Origin: CAYONQ01 sp964405375
GTDB lineage: Bacteria; Planctomycetota; Phycisphaerae; Sedimentisphaerales; Anaerobacaceae
Direction of reading: 5' to 3'
Assembly: GCA_964405375.1 (NCBI GenBank)
Contig: CAYONQ010000069.1
Location: 1 to 15,563 of the forward strand
Length of the DNA: 15,563 bases
Position 1 is the first letter of the stretch, and every line of letters begins with the position of its first letter. Made by a program: the position numbers and the translations under genes. Under the pieces are notes generated by a model, which saw only the letters and a program-made list of their open reading frames with translations, did no database searches and was not told where the DNA came from. Below are positions 6,337-13,072 of the stretch, piece after piece.

Positions 6337-7405
6337 AAACGTTCTTTCCAAGTGCCTCAGCTATTTTTGCTGTGTCAGGTTTTTCTATTATTCCTTTTTC
6401 TGTGATGATTGCCGTGATATTTTCTGCATCTGTAACATCGAAAGCAGGATTATACACGTTAACTGCGTCAGGTGCAATCTGTGTTTTGGCAAATGTTGTT
6501 ACCTCATCGGCTGGCCTTTGCTCAACAGGTATTTCGGTTCCGTTTTTTATATTCAGGTCGAATGTGCTTGACGGTGCGGCGATATAAAAAGGGATGTTGT
6601 TTTTGGCGGCGAGAATACTCAAGCTGTAAGTGCCGATTTTGTTTGCGGTGTCACCATTTGCTGCGATTCGGTCGGCACCGGTTATTACCGCATTAATATG
6701 TCCCTGTTTCATCAGCCATCCGGCAGTGTTATCGCAGATAACGACCACATCAATACCGGCCTGCTTCAGCTCCCAGGCCGTCAAGCGGGCGCCCTGCAAT
6801 AACGGCCTTGTCTCATCGACATAGACTTTGAATCTTCTGTTTTTTTTGTGCGCCTCGAACATTATTGACAGGGCGGTGCCCTGGCCTGCCGTTGCCAGCG
6901 CCCCGGCGTTGCAGTGTGTCAAGATGGCATCGCCATCTTTGATAAACTTCTGTCCGATTTCGCCGATTCGCCGGCACATATCCACATCTTCGTTGTATAT
7001 GGCGTTCGCCTCGTCTAATACCGTCTCTCGCAGTATCTGTAGGTTTTCCTTTGGGCTGGCAGCGGCAAAGTTTCGGGCGTTTTGGCTGACCCTGTCCATC
7101 GCCCAGAACAGGTTTACCGCTGTCGGGCGCGACGAGGCCAGAAATTGGCGGGATTTTTGCAGACAGGCGAGTGCTGTCTGCAAATCGTCATCTGCGGCTA
7201 ATTCCTGCATCGCCAAGGTCAGTCCATAGGCCGCACAAACCCCTATGGCCGGTGCACCGCGGACGGCGAGCGTTTTTATCGCCTCGAAGAGCTGGTCTAT
7301 ATTGCGGCATTTAATTTTGACCAATTCTGCGGGCAGGCGGCGCTGGTCGATAAGCTCCAAGAAGCCGTCAACTCCGCCAATCCATCTAAGTGTGTCAGCA
7401 GCCAT
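6335..7405 (-). CDS. mtnA: S-methyl-5-thioribose-1-phosphate isomerase
   Basis: MtnA isomerises methylthioribose-1-phosphate to methylthioribulose-1-phosphate in the methionine salvage pathway. It belongs to the eIF2B alpha/beta/delta-like family. The 356-residue length fits. Diagnostic segments are AVRGAPAIGV (47-56), THCNAGALATAGQGTAL (163-179) with the catalytic cysteine C165, VYVDETRPLLQGARLTAWEL (194-213), and TGADRIAANGDTANKIGTY (242-260) with the catalytic aspartate D245. It starts 21 bp after the uvrA stop and ends 39 bp before the dehydrogenase, so it probably shares the uvrA transcript. The Shine-Dalgarno site is weak. No other salvage gene (mtnB, mtnC, mtnP) is nearby, so its place between a repair gene and a glycan cassette looks accidental. 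Such proteins can also act on related ribose-1-phosphates. Confidence 0.95.
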   Translation of the reverse strand: MAADTLRWIGGVDGFLELIDQRRLPAELVKIKCRNIDQLFEAIKTLAVRGAPAIGVCAAYGLTLAMQELAADDDLQTALACLQKSRQFLASSRPTAVNLFWAMDRVSQNARNFAAASPKENLQILRETVLDEANAIYNEDVDMCRRIGEIGQKFIKDGDAILTHCNAGALATAGQGTALSIMFEAHKKNRRFKVYVDETRPLLQGARLTAWELKQAGIDVVVICDNTAGWLMKQGHINAVITGADRIAANGDTANKIGTYSLSILAAKNNIPFYIAAPSSTFDLNIKNGTEIPVEQRPADEVTTFAKTQIAPDAVNVYNPAFDVTDAENITAIITEKGIIEKPDTAKIAEALGKNV

Positions 7406-7426
7406 AATGGTATTTCGCTTTGCGTT

Positions 7427-10285
7427 TTAAACTTTTTGCCCGTCGGCTTGTAGTTTTGCCTTCAAGTACTTTGCGGTGTAGCTTTTCTTATTTTTGATAA
7501 TTTCTTCCGGTCGGCCTGTGGCGATGACGTTTCCGCCGGCGTCTCCGCCTTCTGGGCCGAGGTCTATTATGTAGTCGGCCATCTTGACGACGTCAAGATT
7601 GTGCTCGATTACCACGACGGTATTACCCATATCGGTCAACCGCTGCAGGACATTCAAAAGGTTATGAATGTCGGCGAAATGCAGTCCCGTCGTCGGCTCA
7701 TCAAGCAGGTAGAGGGTATGGCCTGTAGCGGCCTTTCCGAGCTCGGCGGCGAGCTTTACGCGCTGCGCCTCGCCGCCGGAAAGCGTTGTCGAGGACTGGC
7801 CCAGCTTCATATAGCCCAGGCCGACGTCATTGAGCGTTCGCAATAAGCGCACAATAGTCGGGAAATTTGCAAAGAAGCTGAGTGCCTCTTCAATCCTCAT
7901 ATCGAGGACATCGGCGACATTTTTGCCCTTGTAGGTAACCTGGAGCGTCTGGGGGTTGTATTTTTTGCCTTTGCACTGCTGACAGGTTATATAAACATCG
8001 GGCAGAAAGTGCATTTCAATCTTTTTGGTACCCTGTCCTCGGCAGGCCTCACATCGACCTCCTTTGACGTTGAAGCTGAATCGCCCGGGCTGAAAGCCGC
8101 GAATTTTCGCCTCCCGTGTCATACTAAACAGCTTTCTTATGATGTCAAAGACGCCGGTATATGTTGCGGGGTTGCTTCGCGGCGTCCTTCCGATAGGCGA
8201 CTGGTTTATCTCTATGACTTTATCAATCTGTGAGGCGCCTATAATGGTTTTGTGGCTGCCCGGTTTTTCGCGAGAGCTGTAGAGGCGGCGTCTCAAGGCC
8301 CTCAATAAGATATAGCTGACAAGAGAGCTTTTGCCGGAGCCGGAGACACCGGTAACACAGATAAACACGCCGAGCGGAAACTTAACATCGATATTTTTAA
8401 GGTTGTTTTCTGCTGCCGTTTTTATTTCGATACATCTTTTAAGGTTGTAAGTTCTTCTCTTTGCCGGCAGGGCTATTTTCTTTTTGCCGCTCAGGTATTG
8501 GCCTGTAAGCGATTCGTTACAGCTAATAATGTCACTTAGCCCGCCCTGCGCAACAATCTCGCCTCCTTGTGCGCCTGCTGCGGGGCCGATATCGATAATA
8601 TGGTCCGCACTTTTGATAATATCTTCATCGTGCTCGATTACTATAACGGTATTTCCGAGGCGGGTGAGCCGCTTTAGTATTGACAGGAGGCGGTCGTTGT
8701 CTCGTTTGTGCAGGCCGATAGTCGGCTCGTCAAGGACATAGCAGACGCCGACGAGTCCGCTGCCGACCTGTGTTGCGAGGCGGATTCTCTGAGCTTCGCC
8801 GCCGGCGAGGGTGCTGCTTCGGCGGTCGAGCGTCAGGTAGCCGAGTCCGACGTCAACCATAAATTTCAGTCGGGCCTTTATCTCCTTCAGCACCTGGGCG
8901 GCAATCAGCGTTTTTTCTTTGTCGAGTTTTAACTTATTGAAAAATTTTTGTGCCTCTTCGATACTCAACGAGGTCAATTGATGTATGCTTTTGGCGCCTA
9001 TGGTTACGGCGACGGCTTCGGGTCGAAGCCGGGCGCCCTTGCAGCTTCGGCAGGGCTGCTCTGAAAGATAGCCGTGCAGCCGGGCCTTGACATATTCGCT
9101 TGTGGTAGTTTCCCATCGTCGGGTGAGGTTGGGGATGATGCCTTCAAACGACAGCCGGTATTTTTTTTCGTCAGCGTCGGTTGTGCCGTACATCAGAATT
9201 TTTCTTATCTGGGCGGGTATTTGCTCAAACGGCATCGATTTGCTGGCGCCGATGTTCCTGCAGAATCTTTTTACAAGGCGGTTGTAGAAGATGTTCATTC
9301 TCTTTCCGCCCTTGCGCCAGGCATCGATAGCGCCGTTCTGAAGTGAGACGGTTTTGTCGGGGACAATGAGGTCGGGGTCGAATTCGAGGATTGTCCCAAG
9401 GCCATCACAGCTTTTACAGGCGCCGTAGGGACTGTTAAAGCTGAACAGGCGTGGCGATAACTCTTCGAGCGAGGCCTGGGGATGGCGTGGACAGGCGAAT
9501 TTTTCACTGTATATAGCCTCTGTCCACTGTGTATTTTTTTCACCTGGTGTGTTTGGCTCGGCCGACAATACCAGAAGCAGTCCATCGGCGAGCTTCAGCG
9601 CTGTCTCCACTGAATCGGTTAATCGAGTTCGGACCGAATCCTTAACGGTCAATCTGTCAACAACTGCTGCAATGTTGTGTTTTTTGTTTTTGTCGAGAAG
9701 CGGGACATTGTGCAAATCGTAAATGTTGCCGTCGATGCGCACCCGCACGAAACCTTCTCGCTGTATGGTGGTGAAAATGTCTTTGTGCTCTCCTTTTTTT
9801 CCGCGAACGAGCGGGGCGCAAATCTGAATCTTCGTATCCTCCGGCTGGGTGAGTATCGCCTCTACTATCTGCGAAGGGTGCTGGCTTGTAATGTGCCTGC
9901 CGCATACCCAGCAATGGGGCTGGCCGACGCGGGCAAAAAGCAATCTGAAATAGTCATAGATTTCGGTGGTTGTGGCTACCGTCGAGCGTGGATTGGCGCC
10001 GGCGCCTCGCTGCTCGATTGCGATGGTGGGCGGCAGGCCGGTGATGTCGGCTACCGCCGGCTTTTGCATCTGTTCGAGAAACTGGCGGGCGTAGGCACTG
10101 AGCGATTCGACGTATTTTCTCCTGCCCTCGGCGTAAATGGTATCGAAGGCCAGTGAGCTTTTGCCGGAGCCGCTTATGCCGGTTATTAAGACGAGCTTGT
10201 CGCGTGGGATGGTGAGGTTGATATTTTTGAGGTTGTGCTCGGCCGCCCCCGTAATTTTAATCGCCTTTTCTGTTCGCTGTGCCAT
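7427..10285 (-). CDS. uvrA: UvrABC system protein A (excinuclease ATPase subunit)
   Basis: UvrA recognises damaged DNA as a dimer and loads UvrB for nucleotide excision repair. From ATG 10285 it has 952 residues, near the usual 940-960. It contains two ABC modules: Walker A GISGSGKSS near the N-terminus and GVSGSGKSS in the C-terminal half, with signatures LAGGEAQR and LSGGEAQR each followed by LDEPT-x-GLH. The C-terminal zinc site is C-x2-C, a 19-residue gap, then C-x2-C (GRCEACRGQG to CQQCKG). The N-proximal zinc site is CPRH to CKSC, so one cysteine is a histidine, as in some other UvrA proteins. The frame is open to another ATG at 10330, adding 15 residues (MPLFAAILLIPTESN) not typical of the family; I prefer 10285. 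It heads the minus-strand operon and is divergent from nfi. No clear LexA box was seen. Confidence 0.97.
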   Translation of the reverse strand: MAQRTEKAIKITGAAEHNLKNINLTIPRDKLVLITGISGSGKSSLAFDTIYAEGRRKYVESLSAYARQFLEQMQKPAVADITGLPPTIAIEQRGAGANPRSTVATTTEIYDYFRLLFARVGQPHCWVCGRHITSQHPSQIVEAILTQPEDTKIQICAPLVRGKKGEHKDIFTTIQREGFVRVRIDGNIYDLHNVPLLDKNKKHNIAAVVDRLTVKDSVRTRLTDSVETALKLADGLLLVLSAEPNTPGEKNTQWTEAIYSEKFACPRHPQASLEELSPRLFSFNSPYGACKSCDGLGTILEFDPDLIVPDKTVSLQNGAIDAWRKGGKRMNIFYNRLVKRFCRNIGASKSMPFEQIPAQIRKILMYGTTDADEKKYRLSFEGIIPNLTRRWETTTSEYVKARLHGYLSEQPCRSCKGARLRPEAVAVTIGAKSIHQLTSLSIEEAQKFFNKLKLDKEKTLIAAQVLKEIKARLKFMVDVGLGYLTLDRRSSTLAGGEAQRIRLATQVGSGLVGVCYVLDEPTIGLHKRDNDRLLSILKRLTRLGNTVIVIEHDEDIIKSADHIIDIGPAAGAQGGEIVAQGGLSDIISCNESLTGQYLSGKKKIALPAKRRTYNLKRCIEIKTAAENNLKNIDVKFPLGVFICVTGVSGSGKSSLVSYILLRALRRRLYSSREKPGSHKTIIGASQIDKVIEINQSPIGRTPRSNPATYTGVFDIIRKLFSMTREAKIRGFQPGRFSFNVKGGRCEACRGQGTKKIEMHFLPDVYITCQQCKGKKYNPQTLQVTYKGKNVADVLDMRIEEALSFFANFPTIVRLLRTLNDVGLGYMKLGQSSTTLSGGEAQRVKLAAELGKAATGHTLYLLDEPTTGLHFADIHNLLNVLQRLTDMGNTVVVIEHNLDVVKMADYIIDLGPEGGDAGGNVIATGRPEEIIKNKKSYTAKYLKAKLQADGQKV

Positions 10286-10313
10286 ATTGCTTTCTGTTGG
10301 TATAAGGAGTATT

Positions 10314-10328
10314 GCCGCAAAAAGCGGC
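10314..10328 (-). other. Hairpin in the uvrA leader
   Basis: GCCGC (10314-10318) and GCGGC (10324-10328) are perfect arms around five A on the plus strand, or five T on the transcript strand. A flanking pair makes a 6-bp stem. It lies between the predicted start of transcription and ATG 10285. If the upstream ATG at 10330 were used, that codon would abut the hairpin. The T-run is in the loop, not after the stem, so it is not a normal terminator. Confidence 0.4.
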
Positions 10329-10345
10329 ATTAACCCAAATTAGTC

Positions 10346-10374
10346 ATTTTAACAAAGCGGTGCAAGAAGGTAAA
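10346..10374 (-). promoter_or_regulatory. Predicted promoter of the uvrA operon
   Basis: On the minus strand TTTACC (10374-10369, 4 of 6 to the -35 consensus), a 17-bp spacer and TAAAAT (10351-10346, 5 of 6) form a plausible sigma-70 promoter. Transcription would begin near 10339, leaving about 53 nt before ATG 10285 but only about 8 nt before ATG 10330. It overlaps the predicted nfi promoter almost base for base. Confidence 0.5.
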
Positions 10375-10376
10375 AT
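10348..10376 (+). promoter_or_regulatory. Predicted promoter of nfi, overlapping that of uvrA
   Basis: TTTAAC (10348-10353, weak -35, 3 of 6), a 17-bp spacer and TAAAAT (10371-10376) lie on the plus strand. They share the near-palindrome ATTTTAAC ... GGTAAAAT with the opposite promoter. Transcription would start near 10383, about 50 nt before the nfi ATG. Confidence 0.38.
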
Positions 10377-10432
10377 GTTTTAAATCGCAATCTGTTAGCC
10401 CTTTATCGTTGCAGGCGGGAGTGCGCTGAAAT

Positions 10433-11104
10433 ATGAAGATAAAAAGACTGCATAGCTGGGATTTATCCTATAAAGGGGCTGTGGCTTTGCAGAAAGAACT
10501 CGCCGGCAAAGTAAGATTTGCCCCTCTGAAAAAACAGCCGAAACTAATTGCCGGCCTTGATTGTACCTTCAGCAGAGATAATCAAAAAATCATCGCCGCC
10601 GCTGTTGTTCTGAAGATACCCGAGTTTGAAATCATCGAAATAGTAACCGCCGTAAGAAAACTGGTTTTTCCGTATATCCCGGGGTTATTGTCCTTCCGTG
10701 AGGCGCCGGCGTGCATTGCGGCGGTCGAGAAGCTCAAGAAAGAGCCGGACGTGTTTCTTGTGGATGGCCAGGGCGTTGCTCATCCGCGCCGGCTCGGCCT
10801 GGCATCACATCTGGGGCTATTTTTCGACGGCGTTACCGTCGGCTGTGCTAAAAGCAGACTAACCGGCTATTTTGAAGAGCCGGCTTTTGAGAAAGGCTCT
10901 TACAGTTTATTAGAAGACAAAAATGAAACTATCGGCGCCGTGGTTAGGACACGCACCAATGTCAAGCCGGTCTTTGTGTCTGTAGGTAACAAATGTACGC
11001 TGGAAGATGCGATTAAAATCACCCTTGCCTGTACAACCAAATATCGTCTGCCTGAACCGACGCGGCTGGCTCATCAGATAGTTAGCAAAAAGCGTGTTTC
11101 GTGA
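10433..11104 (+). CDS. nfi: Deoxyinosine 3'-endonuclease (endonuclease V)
   Basis: Endonuclease V cuts the second phosphodiester bond 3' of hypoxanthine (deoxyinosine) and starts repair of deaminated adenine. The 223-residue length is normal. All active-site positions known from the Thermotoga maritima enzyme can be placed: D43 in GLDCTF, Y81 and E90 in FPYIPGLLSFRE, D111 in LVDGQGVAHPRRLGLASHLG, K140 in CAKSRL and H214 near the end of PEPTRLAHQ. GAVVRTR and VSVGN are also family-typical. The ATG at 10433 has a GGGAG element at a rather long spacing (about 12 nt), and a stop codon lies just upstream in frame. It is the only plus-strand gene in this half of the window, divergent from uvrA and convergent with the lpx operon. 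Confidence 0.97.
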   Translation: MKIKRLHSWDLSYKGAVALQKELAGKVRFAPLKKQPKLIAGLDCTFSRDNQKIIAAAVVLKIPEFEIIEIVTAVRKLVFPYIPGLLSFREAPACIAAVEKLKKEPDVFLVDGQGVAHPRRLGLASHLGLFFDGVTVGCAKSRLTGYFEEPAFEKGSYSLLEDKNETIGAVVRTRTNVKPVFVSVGNKCTLEDAIKITLACTTKYRLPEPTRLAHQIVSKKRVS

Positions 11105-11113
11105 ATTGTGATT

Positions 11114-11135
11114 CGTGGACGAACCACGATCCACG
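11114..11135. terminator. Possible terminator hairpin between convergent genes
   Basis: The 33-bp gap between the nfi stop and the opposing dehydrogenase stop contains alternative inverted repeats. One is CGTGG-ACGAA-CCACG (11114-11128). The other is CGTGGA with TCCACG (11114-11119 and 11130-11135). Position between convergent genes suggests a bidirectional terminator, but there is no U-tract. Confidence 0.35.
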
Positions 11136-11137
11136 TT

Positions 11138-12184
11138 CTAATCCCACTTGTGTTTTTTGGCGGAGGCGAGGATTTTCTCGGCGCATTCCATTGCAGCCAG
11201 GCCCTCTTCGGCGCTGACCTCGGGCGTGAGTGTCTTATCGGCAACGGCTCGCAGAAAGGTCTCCTGCTCGAGGCGTAAAGGCTCTTTGTCGTCTATGACA
11301 AGCTGCTCGATATGGAGCAAGTCTGGCCAATTTGCGCTTAACGGGTTAAAATCCGGTTTGCTTTGCTGGGCTTTTATCCAGTTGACGACATTGACGTTAG
11401 GGTCGGCTTTGATGACGATTCCGCTTTTTTTAAAATAATCGACACTCAAATAGGCCTGCCGGCTGAATACTCTTACCTTTCTCTCGGTTTTCAGGGCCAG
11501 TCGTGAGGCGGTAATATTTGCGATACAGCCGTTCTCAAAGACAATCCTTGCGTTGCAGATGTCTTCCTTTTGGTCGATGACGGCGACGCCTACGGCATCG
11601 ACTTTTTTAATTTTGCTTTGTGCCAGCGACAGGATAATGTCTATGTCGTGAATCATCACATCGAGCACGACGCCGATATCGGTCGAGCGGAAGGGGTATG
11701 GGCTGATTCGGTTTGCCTCGATAAACTTCGGCTCTATATCGAGTCGTTTGATTGCCTGGACAACGGGATTGCAGCGTTCTGAATGTCCGACTGCAGCGAG
11801 ACAGTTTTTCTCTTTGGCAAGCTCTACGATTTTTCTTGCCTGTTTAACATTGGCGGTGAGGGGCTTTTCAATCATCACGGGGATGTTGTTTTCGATGAAA
11901 AGTTTCGCTAATCTCTCGTGTGTTACTGTAGGCGTCGCTATGGTTACCGCATCGACCTTGTCTAATATATCCGCACAATCGGTAAAGGCGGGGCAGTTAT
12001 ATTGGCCGGCGAGGCGTTTTGCCTTTTCGTAGTCAGTATCAACCACGGCGACAAATTCGCTTGCGGGCAGTTGGGCGTAAACCTTGGCGTGGATTGTGCC
12101 CATTTTGCCTGCGCCTACGACAGCGGTGCGTAGTCGGGCTGCGCCCTGAATTTCGATTTTCGATTTTCGATTTTCGATTTTCAT
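11138..12184 (-). CDS. Gfo/Idh/MocA family oxidoreductase downstream of lpxA (GnnA-like)
   Basis: This 348-residue NAD(P)-dependent dehydrogenase has a Rossmann motif VVGAGKMGTIHAKVYAQLP (22-40), EKPLT with catalytic K107 (106-110), GHSERCNP (133-140) and DVMIHDIDI (175-183) carrying the family histidine H179. The GxGxMGxxHAxVY start is the type seen in proteins annotated as UDP-N-acetylglucosamine 3-dehydrogenase (GnnA). In Acidithiobacillus, gnnA lies next to lpxA, as I recall. Here it follows lpxA by 33 nt. ATG 12184 is followed at once by four AAAATCG heptamers that encode the odd basic prefix KIENRKSKIE, and no other start lies before the Rossmann motif. There is no clear Shine-Dalgarno site. 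It differs from the GYWGPN-type dehydrogenase at 5282. Function as a C3 dehydrogenase for lipid A modification is an inference; other sugar-nucleotide substrates are possible. Confidence 0.9.
   Translation of the reverse strand: MKIENRKSKIEIQGAARLRTAVVGAGKMGTIHAKVYAQLPASEFVAVVDTDYEKAKRLAGQYNCPAFTDCADILDKVDAVTIATPTVTHERLAKLFIENNIPVMIEKPLTANVKQARKIVELAKEKNCLAAVGHSERCNPVVQAIKRLDIEPKFIEANRISPYPFRSTDIGVVLDVMIHDIDIILSLAQSKIKKVDAVGVAVIDQKEDICNARIVFENGCIANITASRLALKTERKVRVFSRQAYLSVDYFKKSGIVIKADPNVNVVNWIKAQQSKPDFNPLSANWPDLLHIEQLVIDDKEPLRLEQETFLRAVADKTLTPEVSAEEGLAAMECAEKILASAKKHKWD
12154..12181. repeat. Heptanucleotide repeat inside a start region
   Basis: Four exact AAAATCG units (minus strand) directly follow the ATG of the lpxA-linked dehydrogenase, with a degenerate partial unit after them. 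Seven bases per unit shift the frame by one. With four units ATG 12184 is in frame. With three units the TTG at 12221, which overlaps the lpxA stop as TTGA, would be in frame instead. Confidence 0.85.
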
Positions 12185-12217
12185 CTTGTATATTGCGGCT
12201 GTACGGTTCGTGGTGTT

Positions 12218-13072
12218 TCAATGTCTGAATTTTTCGAGGTATCTGCCGAATCGGTGTTCGCTGCTTTTAATTATCGCATCGACCATTGCCGTGACATTTT
12301 CATCGAGTCCGTTTTTGCCGGCGAGGGCCTTTGCACTTTTCAGCAGGGGTGTACCCTTATTTCGATAGAGCTTTTTATATGCCTCGAATATTTCCTGTTG
12401 CTGCTGTTTGGTCAAGCCGGCCCGCGCCAGCCCCCGTTTATTGACACCTCTAATTCTCGGCGGATAGTGGCCGCTGACAACCAGAAACGGCGGAATGTCG
12501 CGATTAATCCCTGCCAGACCGGCGGCATAGCACCACCTGCCGACGGTTACGAACTGGTGCAATGAAGCCATACCGCTAAACCAGGCACCGGTCCCGATTT
12601 TGCAATGTCCGCCTATCTGCACGTAGTTACTCATAACTACTTTATCTTCAAGGATGCAGTCGTGTCCGATATGGACGCCAATCATAAGGAGATTATTGTT
12701 ACCTATCTTTGTTACCTTATTCTGATAGATGCTCGGATGGACGGTTACCTGCTCTCGGAAGGTATTGTTATCACCGATTAACAGCCCGCCGATGCGGTCA
12801 TTTTCATTCAGGGCGAGTATCTGGGGCCTGCCACCAATAGCACAGTTGGGGAAAAGCCGGTTGTTTTCCCCGATACTGACGTTCTTTCCAATCACGACGT
12901 TGGCGTCAAGTACCGTGCCGGCTCCGATTGAGACGTTGGTGTCGATGACACAATTCGGCCCGATTGTTACGCCCTGGGCCAATTGGGTGTCGTGTGCGAT
13001 TACTGCGCTTGGATGTATCTCGATTTTACGTTTCATTTGGGTTTGGCGGATTTTGTTTTTAAATTTTTTCAT
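12218..13072 (-). CDS. lpxA: UDP-N-acetylglucosamine O-acyltransferase
   Basis: LpxA starts lipid A synthesis by moving a 3-hydroxyacyl chain from acyl carrier protein to the 3-position of UDP-GlcNAc in the cytoplasm. The protein is a left-handed beta-helix with many I-G-x-N/D hexapeptides (about 20-200) and an alpha-helical tail. LLMIGVHIGHDC (128-139) contains H137, matching catalytic H125 of E. coli. AGINRDIPPF, VVSGHYPPRIRGVN and ARAGL are typical of LpxA. Length is 284 from ATG 13072, which overlaps the lpxC-fabZ stop by 14 bp. Residue 13 (ATG 13036, MKRKIEIHPSAV) is an equally likely start: it fits the family better and would give 272 residues. Neither has a clear Shine-Dalgarno site. 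The loop IGGRPQILALNENDRIGG (79-96) differs from the E. coli sequence. Whether it prefers a 3-OH or 3-NH2 sugar cannot be read by eye. Confidence 0.95.
   Translation of the reverse strand: MKKFKNKIRQTQMKRKIEIHPSAVIAHDTQLAQGVTIGPNCVIDTNVSIGAGTVLDANVVIGKNVSIGENNRLFPNCAIGGRPQILALNENDRIGGLLIGDNNTFREQVTVHPSIYQNKVTKIGNNNLLMIGVHIGHDCILEDKVVMSNYVQIGGHCKIGTGAWFSGMASLHQFVTVGRWCYAAGLAGINRDIPPFLVVSGHYPPRIRGVNKRGLARAGLTKQQQQEIFEAYKKLYRNKGTPLLKSAKALAGKNGLDENVTAMVDAIIKSSEHRFGRYLEKFRH

Noticed and set aside
9677..10156. 159-codon plus-strand frame opposite uvrA
   Set aside because: It is a shadow of uvrA, which has complete motifs over the same bases.
10286..10432. LexA/SOS box between uvrA and nfi
   Set aside because: I looked for CTG-N10-CAG and GAAC-N4-GTTC patterns near the promoters and found no convincing match.
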